This document shows, piece by piece, positions 1 through 7,522 of a stretch of 64,000 bases of DNA. The notes under the pieces are model-generated. The model made no database searches and was not told the DNA's origin. It worked only from the letters and a program-made list of their open reading frames with translations. Source of the DNA: a virus; IMG/VR virus record IMGVR_UViG_3300034111_001103, positions 1 to 64,000 of that record; one strand, given 5' to 3'. The stretch's first letter is position 1; each line of letters opens with the position of its first letter. The position numbers and the translations under genes are program-made.

Positions 1-270
1 CACCATTACCTACTACTAATAATCTATCTGTTGGCTCAAATGAAGTTGCGGATATTGGAGTATAGTCTGTATTTAAAGAACCTAATGATGTTTCTGAAAA
101 TGATTTTGCAGTTGTTTCAGTACCCATTGCAGTAGAATTAACTCCACTAGCAATAGCACCTAGACCACCCATAGCTATACTATTTAATCCTGTAGCACTT
201 TGAGGAGTAAAAGTTCCTGCATCATAGTTTTCAGAGTATAGGTAGTAAGAATCTCCTCCACCTCCACTAT
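1..270. repeat. Direct repeat copy 1 (fibre module)
   Basis: Bases 1-121 are identical to 43351-43471. Similarity continues to about base 270 with roughly ten substitutions and then stops at the Gly-rich linker. It encodes the adhesin-like module shared by two fibre genes. The extent to the left is unknown because the window starts here. Confidence 0.95.
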
Positions 271-517
271 CACAACCTACGATACTAGTATCAATTAAAT
301 CGGCTAAGTCCTGCATAGTATTTAATCCACCAATAGGGAAAGCAGTAGAATATAATTGCCAACTAGTTTCTGTATCTCGTATAAATATCCTATCTGAAAA
401 TAAAGTGTAAGTAGTATTACCAAGTAAAAATTGAGCAACTATTTCACTATCTTGATTAGTTAATGTCAATCTGCAATTATCTATCGATATATCTGTAATT
501 ATGTTACAACCTGACAT
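1..517 (-). CDS. Tail fibre / receptor-binding protein, N-terminal part (runs off left edge)
   Basis: The ATG is at 517 and the frame is open to base 1 without a stop, so about 172 codons are visible. Residues 1-85 form a unique head, followed by a Gly-rich linker (GGGGDSYYLY). After that come motifs of the YadA-head / trimeric-adhesin type (SIAMGGLGAIASG, STAMGTETTAKS). The last ~270 bases match 43351-43620 inside the fibre gene 42938-43762, with the first 121 bases identical. The missing C-terminus is therefore probably the same as in that gene. The gene lies just downstream of the major capsid gene and its terminator. The fibre role is inferred from repeat architecture and context. Confidence 0.75.
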   Translation of the reverse strand, partial: MSGCNIITDISIDNCRLTLTNQDSEIVAQFLLGNTTYTLFSDRIFIRDTETSWQLYSTAFPIGGLNTMQDLADLIDTSIVGCDSGGGGDSYYLYSENYDAGTFTPQSATGLNSIAMGGLGAIASGVNSTAMGTETTAKSFSETSLGSLNTDYTPISATSFEPTDRLLVVGNG

Positions 518-531
518 ATTTAATATTGATT

Positions 532-561
532 TTAAAAAATAGGCTGAGATAAACCCAGCCT
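532..561 (-). terminator. Rho-independent terminator after the major capsid gene
   Basis: On the minus strand AGGCTG pairs with CAGCCT around a short loop (541-561) and is followed by a T-rich run at 532-540. It lies between the stop of the capsid gene (593) and the start of the fibre gene (517), so the capsid message probably ends here. Confidence 0.75.
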
Positions 562-592
562 ATATATAAACAAAACAAACGAACTCTTTTTA

Positions 593-1684
593 TTATGATA
601 CTACTGCTGGACAGAAATTGAAATCTGAACAACTAATATCTCCACAACCTAATAGGTATTTCAATTTGAAGTTACCCTCCCCACCTGTACAAGTGTACTT
701 AGCAGTTGGAATATAGAATAAATCAAAATGTTTTGATAAAGTTACAGTCCATTGTCCACCATCTACACACGTATCAAACTCCATTGCATAATCATATTTA
801 ATTCCATTGATTACCATTGTAGTTCTTACTGAATTTTCTTTGAACCACTCCCAATTACCTGTATATCTGTAAGGCTCTATAATTTGGATAGCTCCTTTTG
901 CCCATGTAAGCGCCGCACATTCATTTAAAACTGCATCACTATTTGAATCATAGTAATATTGTAAGTCTGGTAATTGTGTTGCATCTAATCCTATTGCAGT
1001 ATTTCCGATTGATAATTTCAATAATTGATTGTACATTTTTAACCAACGACCACCTACTACCATATAGCCATCATTCGCACCGATACCATCATATTCAGCA
1101 TCTACGAGTGGGAATGTTGCTACATTCACAGCTCCAGAACTATTTACTAAGTTCAATGTTTTAGGACTTGTCAAAGATGAAGTTCCATCTGTGTAATTAC
1201 CCATTAAAGCATTCGCTCTTGATATTAATTCTTTGTCCATATCTCTTAAAACTGCTTTACTAGCTCTTTCAAGTTCTTTTGCCAAATAAGGGTCTTTATT
1301 ATAACAAACGTCCTCAAATTGAGCATTACTTAAAGTAAATTTCTTAGCTATATATCCGGTTACAGTTACATCTATTTGTTCATATTGCGCTCCACCCTCT
1401 GCAACTGGTGTACATGGGTTAGTATATGAATCACTTGTAGTATCTGTACAAAATGATTTTGGTATATTTACTCTTATTTTTGGGAATGAAGTATTAGGAA
1501 GTGCCTTATCTCTAAGTTCTTGCTCCATTTTCATCAAAATATCTTCGTAACCATTTCTGTTTTGATTACTTATTAAAGCGAAATATGCGCCTGAAGCATC
1601 TACATAATTTTCAGGCATACTTGGTTTTGCATTTAAGTCATATATTAGACTATTGCAAAGCGTTGCTACTGGTGTTACAGCCAT
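593..1684 (-). CDS. Major capsid protein (phage A), probable
   Basis: A 363-residue protein of the size usual for an HK97-fold capsid subunit without a delta domain. That agrees with a separate scaffold gene at 5367-6152. It has an Ala/Asn-rich N-terminus, a mid-region with KELERASKAVLRDMDKEL, and a Cys-rich C-terminus (GCGDISCSDFNFC). It is followed by its own terminator, as expected for a highly expressed virion gene. It is unusually far from scaffold and portal, being separated from them by a plus-strand island. No fold search was run. The call rests on size, composition and elimination, since no other phage A gene fits as well. Confidence 0.65.
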   Translation of the reverse strand: MAVTPVATLCNSLIYDLNAKPSMPENYVDASGAYFALISNQNRNGYEDILMKMEQELRDKALPNTSFPKIRVNIPKSFCTDTTSDSYTNPCTPVAEGGAQYEQIDVTVTGYIAKKFTLSNAQFEDVCYNKDPYLAKELERASKAVLRDMDKELISRANALMGNYTDGTSSLTSPKTLNLVNSSGAVNVATFPLVDAEYDGIGANDGYMVVGGRWLKMYNQLLKLSIGNTAIGLDATQLPDLQYYYDSNSDAVLNECAALTWAKGAIQIIEPYRYTGNWEWFKENSVRTTMVINGIKYDYAMEFDTCVDGGQWTVTLSKHFDLFYIPTAKYTCTGGEGNFKLKYLLGCGDISCSDFNFCPAVVS

Positions 1685-1876
1685 TGTTTTTATATTTAAA
1701 AATTTGAATAATAATTTTTTTGTGTAATTGCAAAGGCTACAACCTCGAAAGTTATTTTAGAAAGGATAACCAACCTCAAAAAGATTTCATATTTCTATGA
1801 TAAAATTAAATATAATTGTTTTTTTTTAATTTGCAAGTTTTATTTAAAATATTTTTATTTTTTAAATATTTATTAA
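1685..1876. other. Divergent intergenic region (capsid leader)
   Basis: About 200 bases lie between the divergent genes 593-1684 and 1889-2464. On the minus strand it would form a long capsid leader. It holds two copies of GAGGTTG flanking an imperfect hairpin with ends GTTAT and ATAAC (around 1757-1780). No clear minus-strand -7 element is visible, so the capsid promoter is not located. Confidence 0.4.
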
Positions 1877-1884
1877 TATATTTG
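1877..1884 (+). promoter_or_regulatory. -7 promoter element of Bacteroidota type, leaderless
   Basis: TATATTTG fits TAnnTTTG. The start codon of the next gene (1889) begins five bases after the final G, so the transcript would have essentially no leader. The -33 box is not well conserved here. The same geometry occurs at 21519-21526 and 32587-32594. Confidence 0.55.
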
Positions 1885-1888
1885 CAAT

Positions 1889-2464
1889 ATGTTGAAATTC
1901 ATAAAAAAATACTTTAAAAAAGATAGAAAAGAATTAATAGGAAACAAAGATGTAATTCTTAAGTTAGTTTATACGGATGTGTTTAATAACAAATGGTATG
2001 CACCAGAAGAACTTAGCGATTATCCATTTATAAGACTTAACCAAATACAAACCTATTCAAGATATACAGAATTAAAACTAGATAATTCAAGGCTTGTTAA
2101 AATTGCAGATACTTGCATGGAAGCATTAAAAGAGGGTCGCAATCAAGATGCAATGATATTGATTAATGAGATTAAAGTAGCAGAGCAGTTGTTTTGTGAA
2201 AAGAATACATTATTAAAATTAGCAAGTTCAATGTTCTTGATAAATGATGAACGTGCAAATAGTTTAAATGAGCAAATAGAAGCACAAAAGATTGAAATAA
2301 TGCTCAATGATGCAGATGCAATGGCTTTTTTTTTGCCCATTGCTTACCAAACCTTACAAGGCTACAAAAACAACTCGGACTTGCAGGTAGTAGAATATTT
2401 ACAAAAGACACTTCCAATTATAGAAAGATTGAATTATCTTATATCGAATACTTCAATAGAGTAG
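1889..2464 (+). CDS. Unknown protein with a -1 frameshift site; tail-assembly-chaperone-like organisation
   Basis: A 191-residue, mostly helical, charged protein that begins MLKFIKKYFKK. I do not recognise the family. It opens the plus-strand island between the capsid gene and the rest of the virion genes. Nine consecutive T at 2326-2334 form a slippery run (CTT TTT TTT TTG). A -1 shift there opens a frame that continues for 300 bases to 2634. A short product plus a frameshifted longer one is the usual arrangement of tail assembly chaperones in long-tailed phages. That role is inferred only from this layout. A homopolymer sequencing error is the main alternative. Confidence 0.7.
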   Translation: MLKFIKKYFKKDRKELIGNKDVILKLVYTDVFNNKWYAPEELSDYPFIRLNQIQTYSRYTELKLDNSRLVKIADTCMEALKEGRNQDAMILINEIKVAEQLFCEKNTLLKLASSMFLINDERANSLNEQIEAQKIEIMLNDADAMAFFLPIAYQTLQGYKNNSDLQVVEYLQKTLPIIERLNYLISNTSIE

Positions 2465-2634
2465 TAGATGAAGTAAATATGAGCTTATTATCTATAAGTG
2501 AACACTCAAATATGAGTATAAGTGATTTGACATATAATGTTACTACTTTAGAGTTGTTTAGCTTATGGAATAGTATAATACATAAAGTCGAATTACAAAA
2601 TAAGGCAATAGAAGAACAAAATAATAAATTATAA
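2326..2634 (+). other. Frameshift extension (-1) of the 1889 gene
   Basis: From the T9 run the -1 frame is open for about 100 codons, passes the stop of the zero frame (2462-2464) and ends at TAA 2632-2634. It encodes a helical stretch with segments such as LQKQLGLAG, IEYFNRVVDEVN and ELFSLWNSIIHKVE. Without it, the bases 2465-2634 would be an unexplained gap between 1889-2464 and 2671-3498. Frame arithmetic was checked base by base. Use of the shift in vivo is inference. Confidence 0.6.
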
Positions 2635-2670
2635 TTTTGTTTTTTCAAAAAGTTTATTATATTTAATACT

Positions 2671-3498
2671 ATGATAAATTGCTTTGAAAATATTATTGGT
2701 GTCATTGGATGCAAAGGAGCTGAATCTACTAGTGGACTTTATTTGAATGGAACGGAAGGAATCGAAGGTATTAGTATTAAAACGGCTTCACTAAGTGCAG
2801 ATAGTGAAACTATAACTGGACATGACCTATTAAAAGGATGTATAAAAAAAGCATCTACTGAAATTATTTTACAAGCAAGTGAAAAACTAAGTAGGTACTT
2901 TCAATTTAATACAATACTTGATAACTATACTTACTTAAATAACGGAGTAGTTACAACCAACCCACCTGCTTTATTGTTCCCATTCGATAGCTACAATCTT
3001 TATTCATGCTATTACATAGATACTTTAGTATTTAAAAGCTCTGATAGTCAAACTGCAATACTCACAATAAATGGAGTTAATCAAAATATTATTTTAGTTG
3101 CAAATACTGATTATGTTTTGCAAGTAAACAAAGAGTATTACGATAGCTTAACTATTCAAATAACAGGAACTAACATATATACAAATACATCATTCTTTAA
3201 CGGCATCATACAAAAAAGATGTAGTGAAGATAAGTTTTGGTGTATGTATAAAAAGGAATTAGCCATGCCTATAAAGTATTTAGCTGGTTCAATGTTCTTT
3301 GCTGAAGTAATCAATAGTGATAGATATAACCTAGTTACTTTTACAAATAAAGAATTAGCTAGTGATAATTATACTCGATGCGATGCAATGGCTAAAAAAT
3401 ATTTAACATCTGCTATTGAAAAAATAAAAAATTCAATACCTAATAGTTGCGGATGTTTGAAATGTACTGATATTAATTATTCATACGCTAAACCTTAA
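2671..3498 (+). CDS. Putative virion protein of the plus-strand island
   Basis: A 275-residue protein, unrecognised. The N-terminus is Gly/Ser/Thr-rich (MINCFENIIGVIGCKG), the middle is beta-like with many Asn/Thr/Tyr, and the C-terminus carries a CGCLKC motif. Both the Cys pattern and the composition resemble other structural proteins in this window. It is in a tight run with 3502-3765 and follows the frameshift gene, which suggests a tail or connector role. Confidence 0.65.
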   Translation: MINCFENIIGVIGCKGAESTSGLYLNGTEGIEGISIKTASLSADSETITGHDLLKGCIKKASTEIILQASEKLSRYFQFNTILDNYTYLNNGVVTTNPPALLFPFDSYNLYSCYYIDTLVFKSSDSQTAILTINGVNQNIILVANTDYVLQVNKEYYDSLTIQITGTNIYTNTSFFNGIIQKRCSEDKFWCMYKKELAMPIKYLAGSMFFAEVINSDRYNLVTFTNKELASDNYTRCDAMAKKYLTSAIEKIKNSIPNSCGCLKCTDINYSYAKP

Positions 3499-3501
3499 TA
3501 A

Positions 3502-3765
3502 ATGATTTGTTGTGATACATATATAGACTTAGGATGCCTTAATGGTTGCGCTCCATTGGATTTTGGATTAGCTACTATGGATGGTGTATATACTTTACTT
3601 TTAGAATACAACGACGCTGTAAGTTTTTATGAACTTGATGTATTGACTGGTGAGCAATTAGAATTTGATGTAAAATTAAATGAAAGCTACTTTTATACTG
3701 CAAAATTAATAGACCCTGATGGTGATTCTGTTTGCTATAAATTTAAAACTAAAATATATGTTTAA
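3502..3765 (+). CDS. Small acidic beta-rich protein, unknown
   Basis: An 87-residue protein that starts three bases after the previous stop (ATG directly after TAATAA). It begins MICCDTYIDLGCLNGCAP and is acidic with alternating hydrophobic residues, as in small beta domains of virion proteins. It overlaps the next gene by eight bases, which suggests translational coupling. No family is recognised. Confidence 0.65.
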   Translation: MICCDTYIDLGCLNGCAPLDFGLATMDGVYTLLLEYNDAVSFYELDVLTGEQLEFDVKLNESYFYTAKLIDPDGDSVCYKFKTKIYV

Positions 3766-4069
3766 TAGTTTATTTCTTATACTATTCACTTATTGTCTTT
3801 CTACTATTATAGATGAATTTATGAATCCAAACATGATATTGAATTTGTATTATACATGGCTTACTAAAATAGGTAATGTAGTAAATGATGAGTTAGGCAA
3901 TGTTATAAGTGCAAAATGGTTTATTTATCCGATTGGATTTTGTAAAATTTGCACGAATATTTGGCTAACTTTCTTTATATGCTTATTCGCTTGTTTATTT
4001 GGCTATATCGAGACTTTTTATATACTTCCTATATTAGTATTTAGTAATTATCTTACTATTAAATTTTAA
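3758..4069 (+). CDS. Small membrane protein with a Cys-x-x-Cys loop
   Basis: About 103 residues from the ATG at 3758, preferred over the in-frame ATG at 3719 because it gives a minimal overlap with the upstream gene. There is an N-terminal hydrophobic helix (NSLFLILFTYCLSTII) and a C-terminal hydrophobic hairpin after a GFCKICTNIW motif. A similar membrane protein with a paired-Cys motif is common in phages, but the function is unknown. It ends the plus-strand island and overlaps by four bases, tail to tail, with the minus-strand lipoprotein gene. Confidence 0.6.
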   Translation: MFNSLFLILFTYCLSTIIDEFMNPNMILNLYYTWLTKIGNVVNDELGNVISAKWFIYPIGFCKICTNIWLTFFICLFACLFGYIETFYILPILVFSNYLTIKF

Positions 4070-4305
4070 GGACATTTATAAGCCTTGCATAATTGCTTAG
4101 GAGTGTAATAAGTCTTTTTAATAACTGCCACTCCATTATTATCTGTGAATGTTTCTGTATATGGATATGTAATTTTATACAATCCGTTATCTTTCATATT
4201 TTTATATGTACACTCATCACAATCTTTTGAGCATGAACATAAATAAACTATCAAAGTAAATAAGAATAAAAAATGAATAACCAAAGTAATAAATAATCGT
4301 TTCAT
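4066..4305 (-). CDS. Small lipoprotein
   Basis: A 79-residue protein with a hydrophobic signal segment (residues 6-24) followed by a lipobox-like YLCSC. It should be lipidated and anchored in the membrane. The mature part is about 55 residues with a DCDEC motif. It is the last gene of the minus-strand head run. Small phage lipoproteins often serve in superinfection exclusion or as outer spanins. Neither role is proven here. Confidence 0.65.
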   Translation of the reverse strand: MKRLFITLVIHFLFLFTLIVYLCSCSKDCDECTYKNMKDNGLYKITYPYTETFTDNNGVAVIKKTYYTPKQLCKAYKCP

Positions 4306-4342
4306 ATTGTTTAATATTTTTACAAATATGTAAATATTTTAA

Positions 4343-4768
4343 TTAACAACAACATGGTTTTTCAATTTCACAATTATTAAAGTGTCCAAACAAGTTAAAC
4401 TCAAACGTGTTTACTATTAGATTTGTTCTAATATATTCCTCTGTAAAATTAGTTATAGTAAATTTAGCATTGCTTATACTTCCAGTATCTTGTAGTTTAG
4501 TATCTAAGAATGCACGTAGCAACCAAGCTGTATAAGAACATTGAGTAATAAATTTAAAAGTATAATTTTGATTTACTTTATTTATATCACAACTTATCTG
4601 CTCAAATTCTGCATCACTTTTAATAGCAAAAAAATAGTTCCCTTTGCCATCCTCAATTCCTACTTCATCAAGTGACTTTTCTTTGTAGTATCTTCCATCT
4701 TTTTCAAATACAACTCCGTAATTATCAAAGTCCTCAATTACTATCTTATCAATAATTTCTCCAAACAT
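4343..4768 (-). CDS. Putative head-tail connector or tail-completion protein
   Basis: A 141-residue protein of mixed alpha/beta character that ends in a Cys cluster (EKPCCC). It sits 12 bases downstream of the 4781-5254 gene in the run scaffold - small gene - 4781 - 4343, where tail-completion genes usually lie. The family is not recognised. Confidence 0.6.
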   Translation of the reverse strand: MFGEIIDKIVIEDFDNYGVVFEKDGRYYKEKSLDEVGIEDGKGNYFFAIKSDAEFEQISCDINKVNQNYTFKFITQCSYTAWLLRAFLDTKLQDTGSISNAKFTITNFTEEYIRTNLIVNTFEFNLFGHFNNCEIEKPCCC

Positions 4769-4780
4769 GATTCTATAATT

Positions 4781-5254
4781 TTATTTGCTAGTAAATTCTG
4801 CAACTTTTCTATTGATGAATTTTGTACCAATCTCAATTGCTTTTTGTTTTTCGCTTTCTTTTGGTGAAAATGTTTCTCCATATTGTTTATCTAAGTATTC
4901 AGATACTTTAACTGTATTTTGTCCTGTTGGATATTTAACATCTGAAACTGCTATATATGTATTGCCTTTATCTTGAACTTGTTTTGTGCTTCCGAATAAT
5001 GTGCCACTTGCATATAAATTTACTTTTGATGCTAACTTAGCCCCATACTTTTTTTCTTTTGCCTTTGCATAAGCTGGTGTATAAGTTCCTAAATTAGTAC
5101 CAAAGCTATTCTCACTACCTTGTTGATTATTGAATATTCTTTTTGTCATAGTTCCAAGCATTGCACCACTTACAAGCACTTGCATTTCTTGTTGTGATTC
5201 TTGAATGAACTTTGCCATTTTATTAAGATATTCAATTACATCATCTGGTTTCAT
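4781..5254 (-). CDS. Putative tail-completion (virion morphogenesis-like) protein
   Basis: A 157-residue protein with a helical N-terminus (residues 1-50). A basic middle follows (TPAYAKAKEKKYGAKLASKVNLY), reminiscent of Mu-type virion morphogenesis proteins, which carry a similar lysine-rich stretch before a short beta region. The start overlaps the upstream stop (ATGA). Its position next to scaffold and connector genes supports a neck role. The assignment is by resemblance only. Confidence 0.55.
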   Translation of the reverse strand: MKPDDVIEYLNKMAKFIQESQQEMQVLVSGAMLGTMTKRIFNNQQGSENSFGTNLGTYTPAYAKAKEKKYGAKLASKVNLYASGTLFGSTKQVQDKGNTYIAVSDVKYPTGQNTVKVSEYLDKQYGETFSPKESEKQKAIEIGTKFINRKVAEFTSK

Positions 5255-5364
5255 TTGATACTTATTACAATAGTATTTGCATTAGGTTTTACCACTCCTA
5301 AGCTATTTGTTTTAATTTGCTTAGGTGTGCTTACTACATTTTTATTCGTTCCACAACATCCCAT
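5251..5364 (-). CDS. 37-residue protein, unknown
   Basis: A short ORF with ATG at 5364, beginning MGCCGTNKNV and ending in TGA that overlaps the next start (ATGA). It is lysine/threonine-rich with no membrane segment. It fills the gap between scaffold and tail-completion genes exactly, and the stop/start overlap supports translation. Confidence 0.6.
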   Translation of the reverse strand: MGCCGTNKNVVSTPKQIKTNSLGVVKPNANTIVISIK

Positions 5365-5366
5365 AG

Positions 5367-6152
5367 TTATTGATTTGTTTTAGCTTCTAATTCTTTTATT
5401 CTAGCTTCAGCAATAGGATTAAGTTTTACTGCTCCTGCTGGTGGTGTAAATGGTTGTCCATTGTTTGCAGGTGGATTTTGTCCGCCCCCATTTGACTTTT
5501 GATTATATGGTTCTAGTACTGCCGAAAATACTCCATCTAAATCATTTAATTGATATGTTTTATCACCTATTTGTGGTAATAATCCTGTTTCTTTTTGCTT
5601 TACTATTACAGATTTCTTTTCACCATCATATCCTAATTCCAAACCCATTGACTGCAGTTTACTTTTACCAATTAATATTCTATCCTCAATTGGTAAGATG
5701 CTTTTTTCTAATTTAGATGCACTAGTATTTAAAGCCAAATCTATGTAAACTTGATTTACTTTGCTTTGCTCTTCAACTCTTATTGCAGGGATTATTTCCT
5801 TTTCAAATTGAATTAATTTACCCTCTGCATCTGCTAGTTTTGTTTGTAATTCTTGAGCAGTTAATTCACTATTACTTATTAATTGCTTTCTGCCTTTTTC
5901 AAGTAAACTATCTACATTGTCAGTATCTTCAATAGTTACTCCAAGTATCTTAGCTATTTTCTTTTCAGCTACTTTTATAGCTCCTAATTTTTCTTTATCT
6001 GCTATTGCTTTGTAATTTGCTGGATTGTTTATTACGGATTCTTTTATTGAATCTTTGTAAGTGTCTGCAATTTCTTGTTGTTCTTCAGCCGTTCCACTTG
6101 TTGCCTTTGTAATTTGGTCTTCACTTAGACCTAGTAGTTTTAAAAATTCCAT
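5367..6152 (-). CDS. Head scaffolding protein, probable
   Basis: A 261-residue, highly charged, helical protein. Residues 30-140 look like long coiled coil (KEKLGAIKVAEKKIAKI; AQELQTKLADAEGKLIQFEK). A Gly/Pro/Asn-rich linker follows around 220-235, then a basic tail. This is the usual make-up of siphophage scaffolds. It lies two genes downstream of the MuF-like protein and portal. The capsid gene it should serve is not next to it but at 593-1684. Confidence 0.7.
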   Translation of the reverse strand: MEFLKLLGLSEDQITKATSGTAEEQQEIADTYKDSIKESVINNPANYKAIADKEKLGAIKVAEKKIAKILGVTIEDTDNVDSLLEKGRKQLISNSELTAQELQTKLADAEGKLIQFEKEIIPAIRVEEQSKVNQVYIDLALNTSASKLEKSILPIEDRILIGKSKLQSMGLELGYDGEKKSVIVKQKETGLLPQIGDKTYQLNDLDGVFSAVLEPYNQKSNGGGQNPPANNGQPFTPPAGAVKLNPIAEARIKELEAKTNQ

Positions 6153-6179
6153 TTGTTTTTTTTGTTTATGATTAAAAAA

Positions 6180-6617
6180 TTATTTTTTAGCTGGTCTGCC
6201 TGATTTCTTTTTAGGTGTTATTGTTTCTTCTTTGGATTCTTTTATTGCATCTTCTATCGATTGGTTTCTGTCTATGCCTCGTGTACCTTTAAAATGGTTG
6301 TCAAAACCAATAGGTTCTCTTTTTTCTAACTCTTCTAAAATATCATTAATAGGTTCTTCTGTAGTTTCAATAGGTGATTCTACTTCATCTAAATTGATGC
6401 CTTTAGTAGCCAAATATTCTCTTACTCCTTGTTCATCTAAGTACTCCCAATCATTTGTATTGAATTTTACAACCTTATCAAATTGTATTGTTTTAGGATA
6501 ACTTACAATAGCTATCACATTTTTACGCTTGTCAAATAATACCTTTTCGTTTCCTTTGATTTCATCAACTTGATTCGGATTTTCAAGTGTCTTTAATTTT
6601 TTTAATAGTTCTATCAT
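6180..6617 (-). CDS. Unknown acidic protein near scaffold
   Basis: A 145-residue protein with a compact N-terminal half (residues 1-80), a Glu/Asp-rich linker and a basic Lys/Arg tail (TPKKKSGRPAKK). It lies between the MuF-like gene and scaffold. It may be a minor head protein, but no family is recognised. Confidence 0.55.
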   Translation of the reverse strand: MIELLKKLKTLENPNQVDEIKGNEKVLFDKRKNVIAIVSYPKTIQFDKVVKFNTNDWEYLDEQGVREYLATKGINLDEVESPIETTEEPINDILEELEKREPIGFDNHFKGTRGIDRNQSIEDAIKESKEETITPKKKSGRPAKK

Positions 6618-6691
6618 TGTGTTTTATTTATGAGTTTTTTAAATATAACATTTTAAAAACAAAATGCAAATATTTTTTATAGTTTATAAAA

Positions 6692-7522
6692 TTATATCAA
6701 AGTGCCATAAGCCTTATGTATGCAATTATAACCACCTCTATTACGGATAAATTCGCTTACTGTTTTAGTTGGAACTATCATACCTTGTCCAAATCCTTTG
6801 GGGTCTTTATCTGCTTTATTTAGTAATAACAATAACTCTTCATTACTTATTTCAGCTTTGTAAGTGTCTATTATTTTTGTGCATATAGGTCTTGAACGCT
6901 CAATTAAAATGTTTGGAGTGTATATAATTCCATTTAATCCTAATTCATCGTAAATACCTGCGTTTAACTCACCAGTGTATTGATATAAACTATCCTGTGC
7001 AACTTGTTTAGTGTATTTGTATAAGTCGCCTGTATCATCTGTTGCATCAAAGTACTTTTCTAAATTAGCTTTTAACTCTAATACTGATACATTATTTTTT
7101 AATGAATTATATATTAAACTTTGCACTCGATTAACCACATTTACTTCGTAACCACCAGCTGTTAAACCCTCATAAAATATTCCTGTATTGTTTAGTAGCT
7201 TGTTAGTCACATTAGATGCAACCTTATTGCCAAGCTCCTTATTGATTGTAATATCTTTACTTGCTACTCCTTTGCTATTATCTACAAACTTTAAAACATT
7301 TGCTTTGTAGTTAGTTTTTATTGTGGCTTGTATAACGTATTCTCTTATAAGATTAACTAAGTTATCATTGTATTGAACTTGTCCATCTTTTACATCGATT
7401 TTACCTAATATCTTTTTGTAAACTTCATCATAAACCTCGTTAAAATCTCCTACGATTGATTTTAAAAAGTCTTTGATTACATCACTAGATTCTTGTTGGC
7501 TCTCTTGGAATAATTTTTTCAT
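6692..7522 (-). CDS. Minor head protein, MuF-like
   Basis: A 276-residue, mainly helical protein. Its C-terminus ends NRGGYNCIHKAYGTL, which fits the GG-[YW]-N-C-x-H ending of the Mu gpF / SPP1 gp7 family. It starts inside the last codons of the portal gene (38-base overlap), the classic portal-MuF pairing. Family members bind the portal and help start head assembly and DNA ejection. No toxin domain is fused at the C-terminus. Confidence 0.75.
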   Translation of the reverse strand: MKKLFQESQQESSDVIKDFLKSIVGDFNEVYDEVYKKILGKIDVKDGQVQYNDNLVNLIREYVIQATIKTNYKANVLKFVDNSKGVASKDITINKELGNKVASNVTNKLLNNTGIFYEGLTAGGYEVNVVNRVQSLIYNSLKNNVSVLELKANLEKYFDATDDTGDLYKYTKQVAQDSLYQYTGELNAGIYDELGLNGIIYTPNILIERSRPICTKIIDTYKAEISNEELLLLLNKADKDPKGFGQGMIVPTKTVSEFIRNRGGYNCIHKAYGTLI

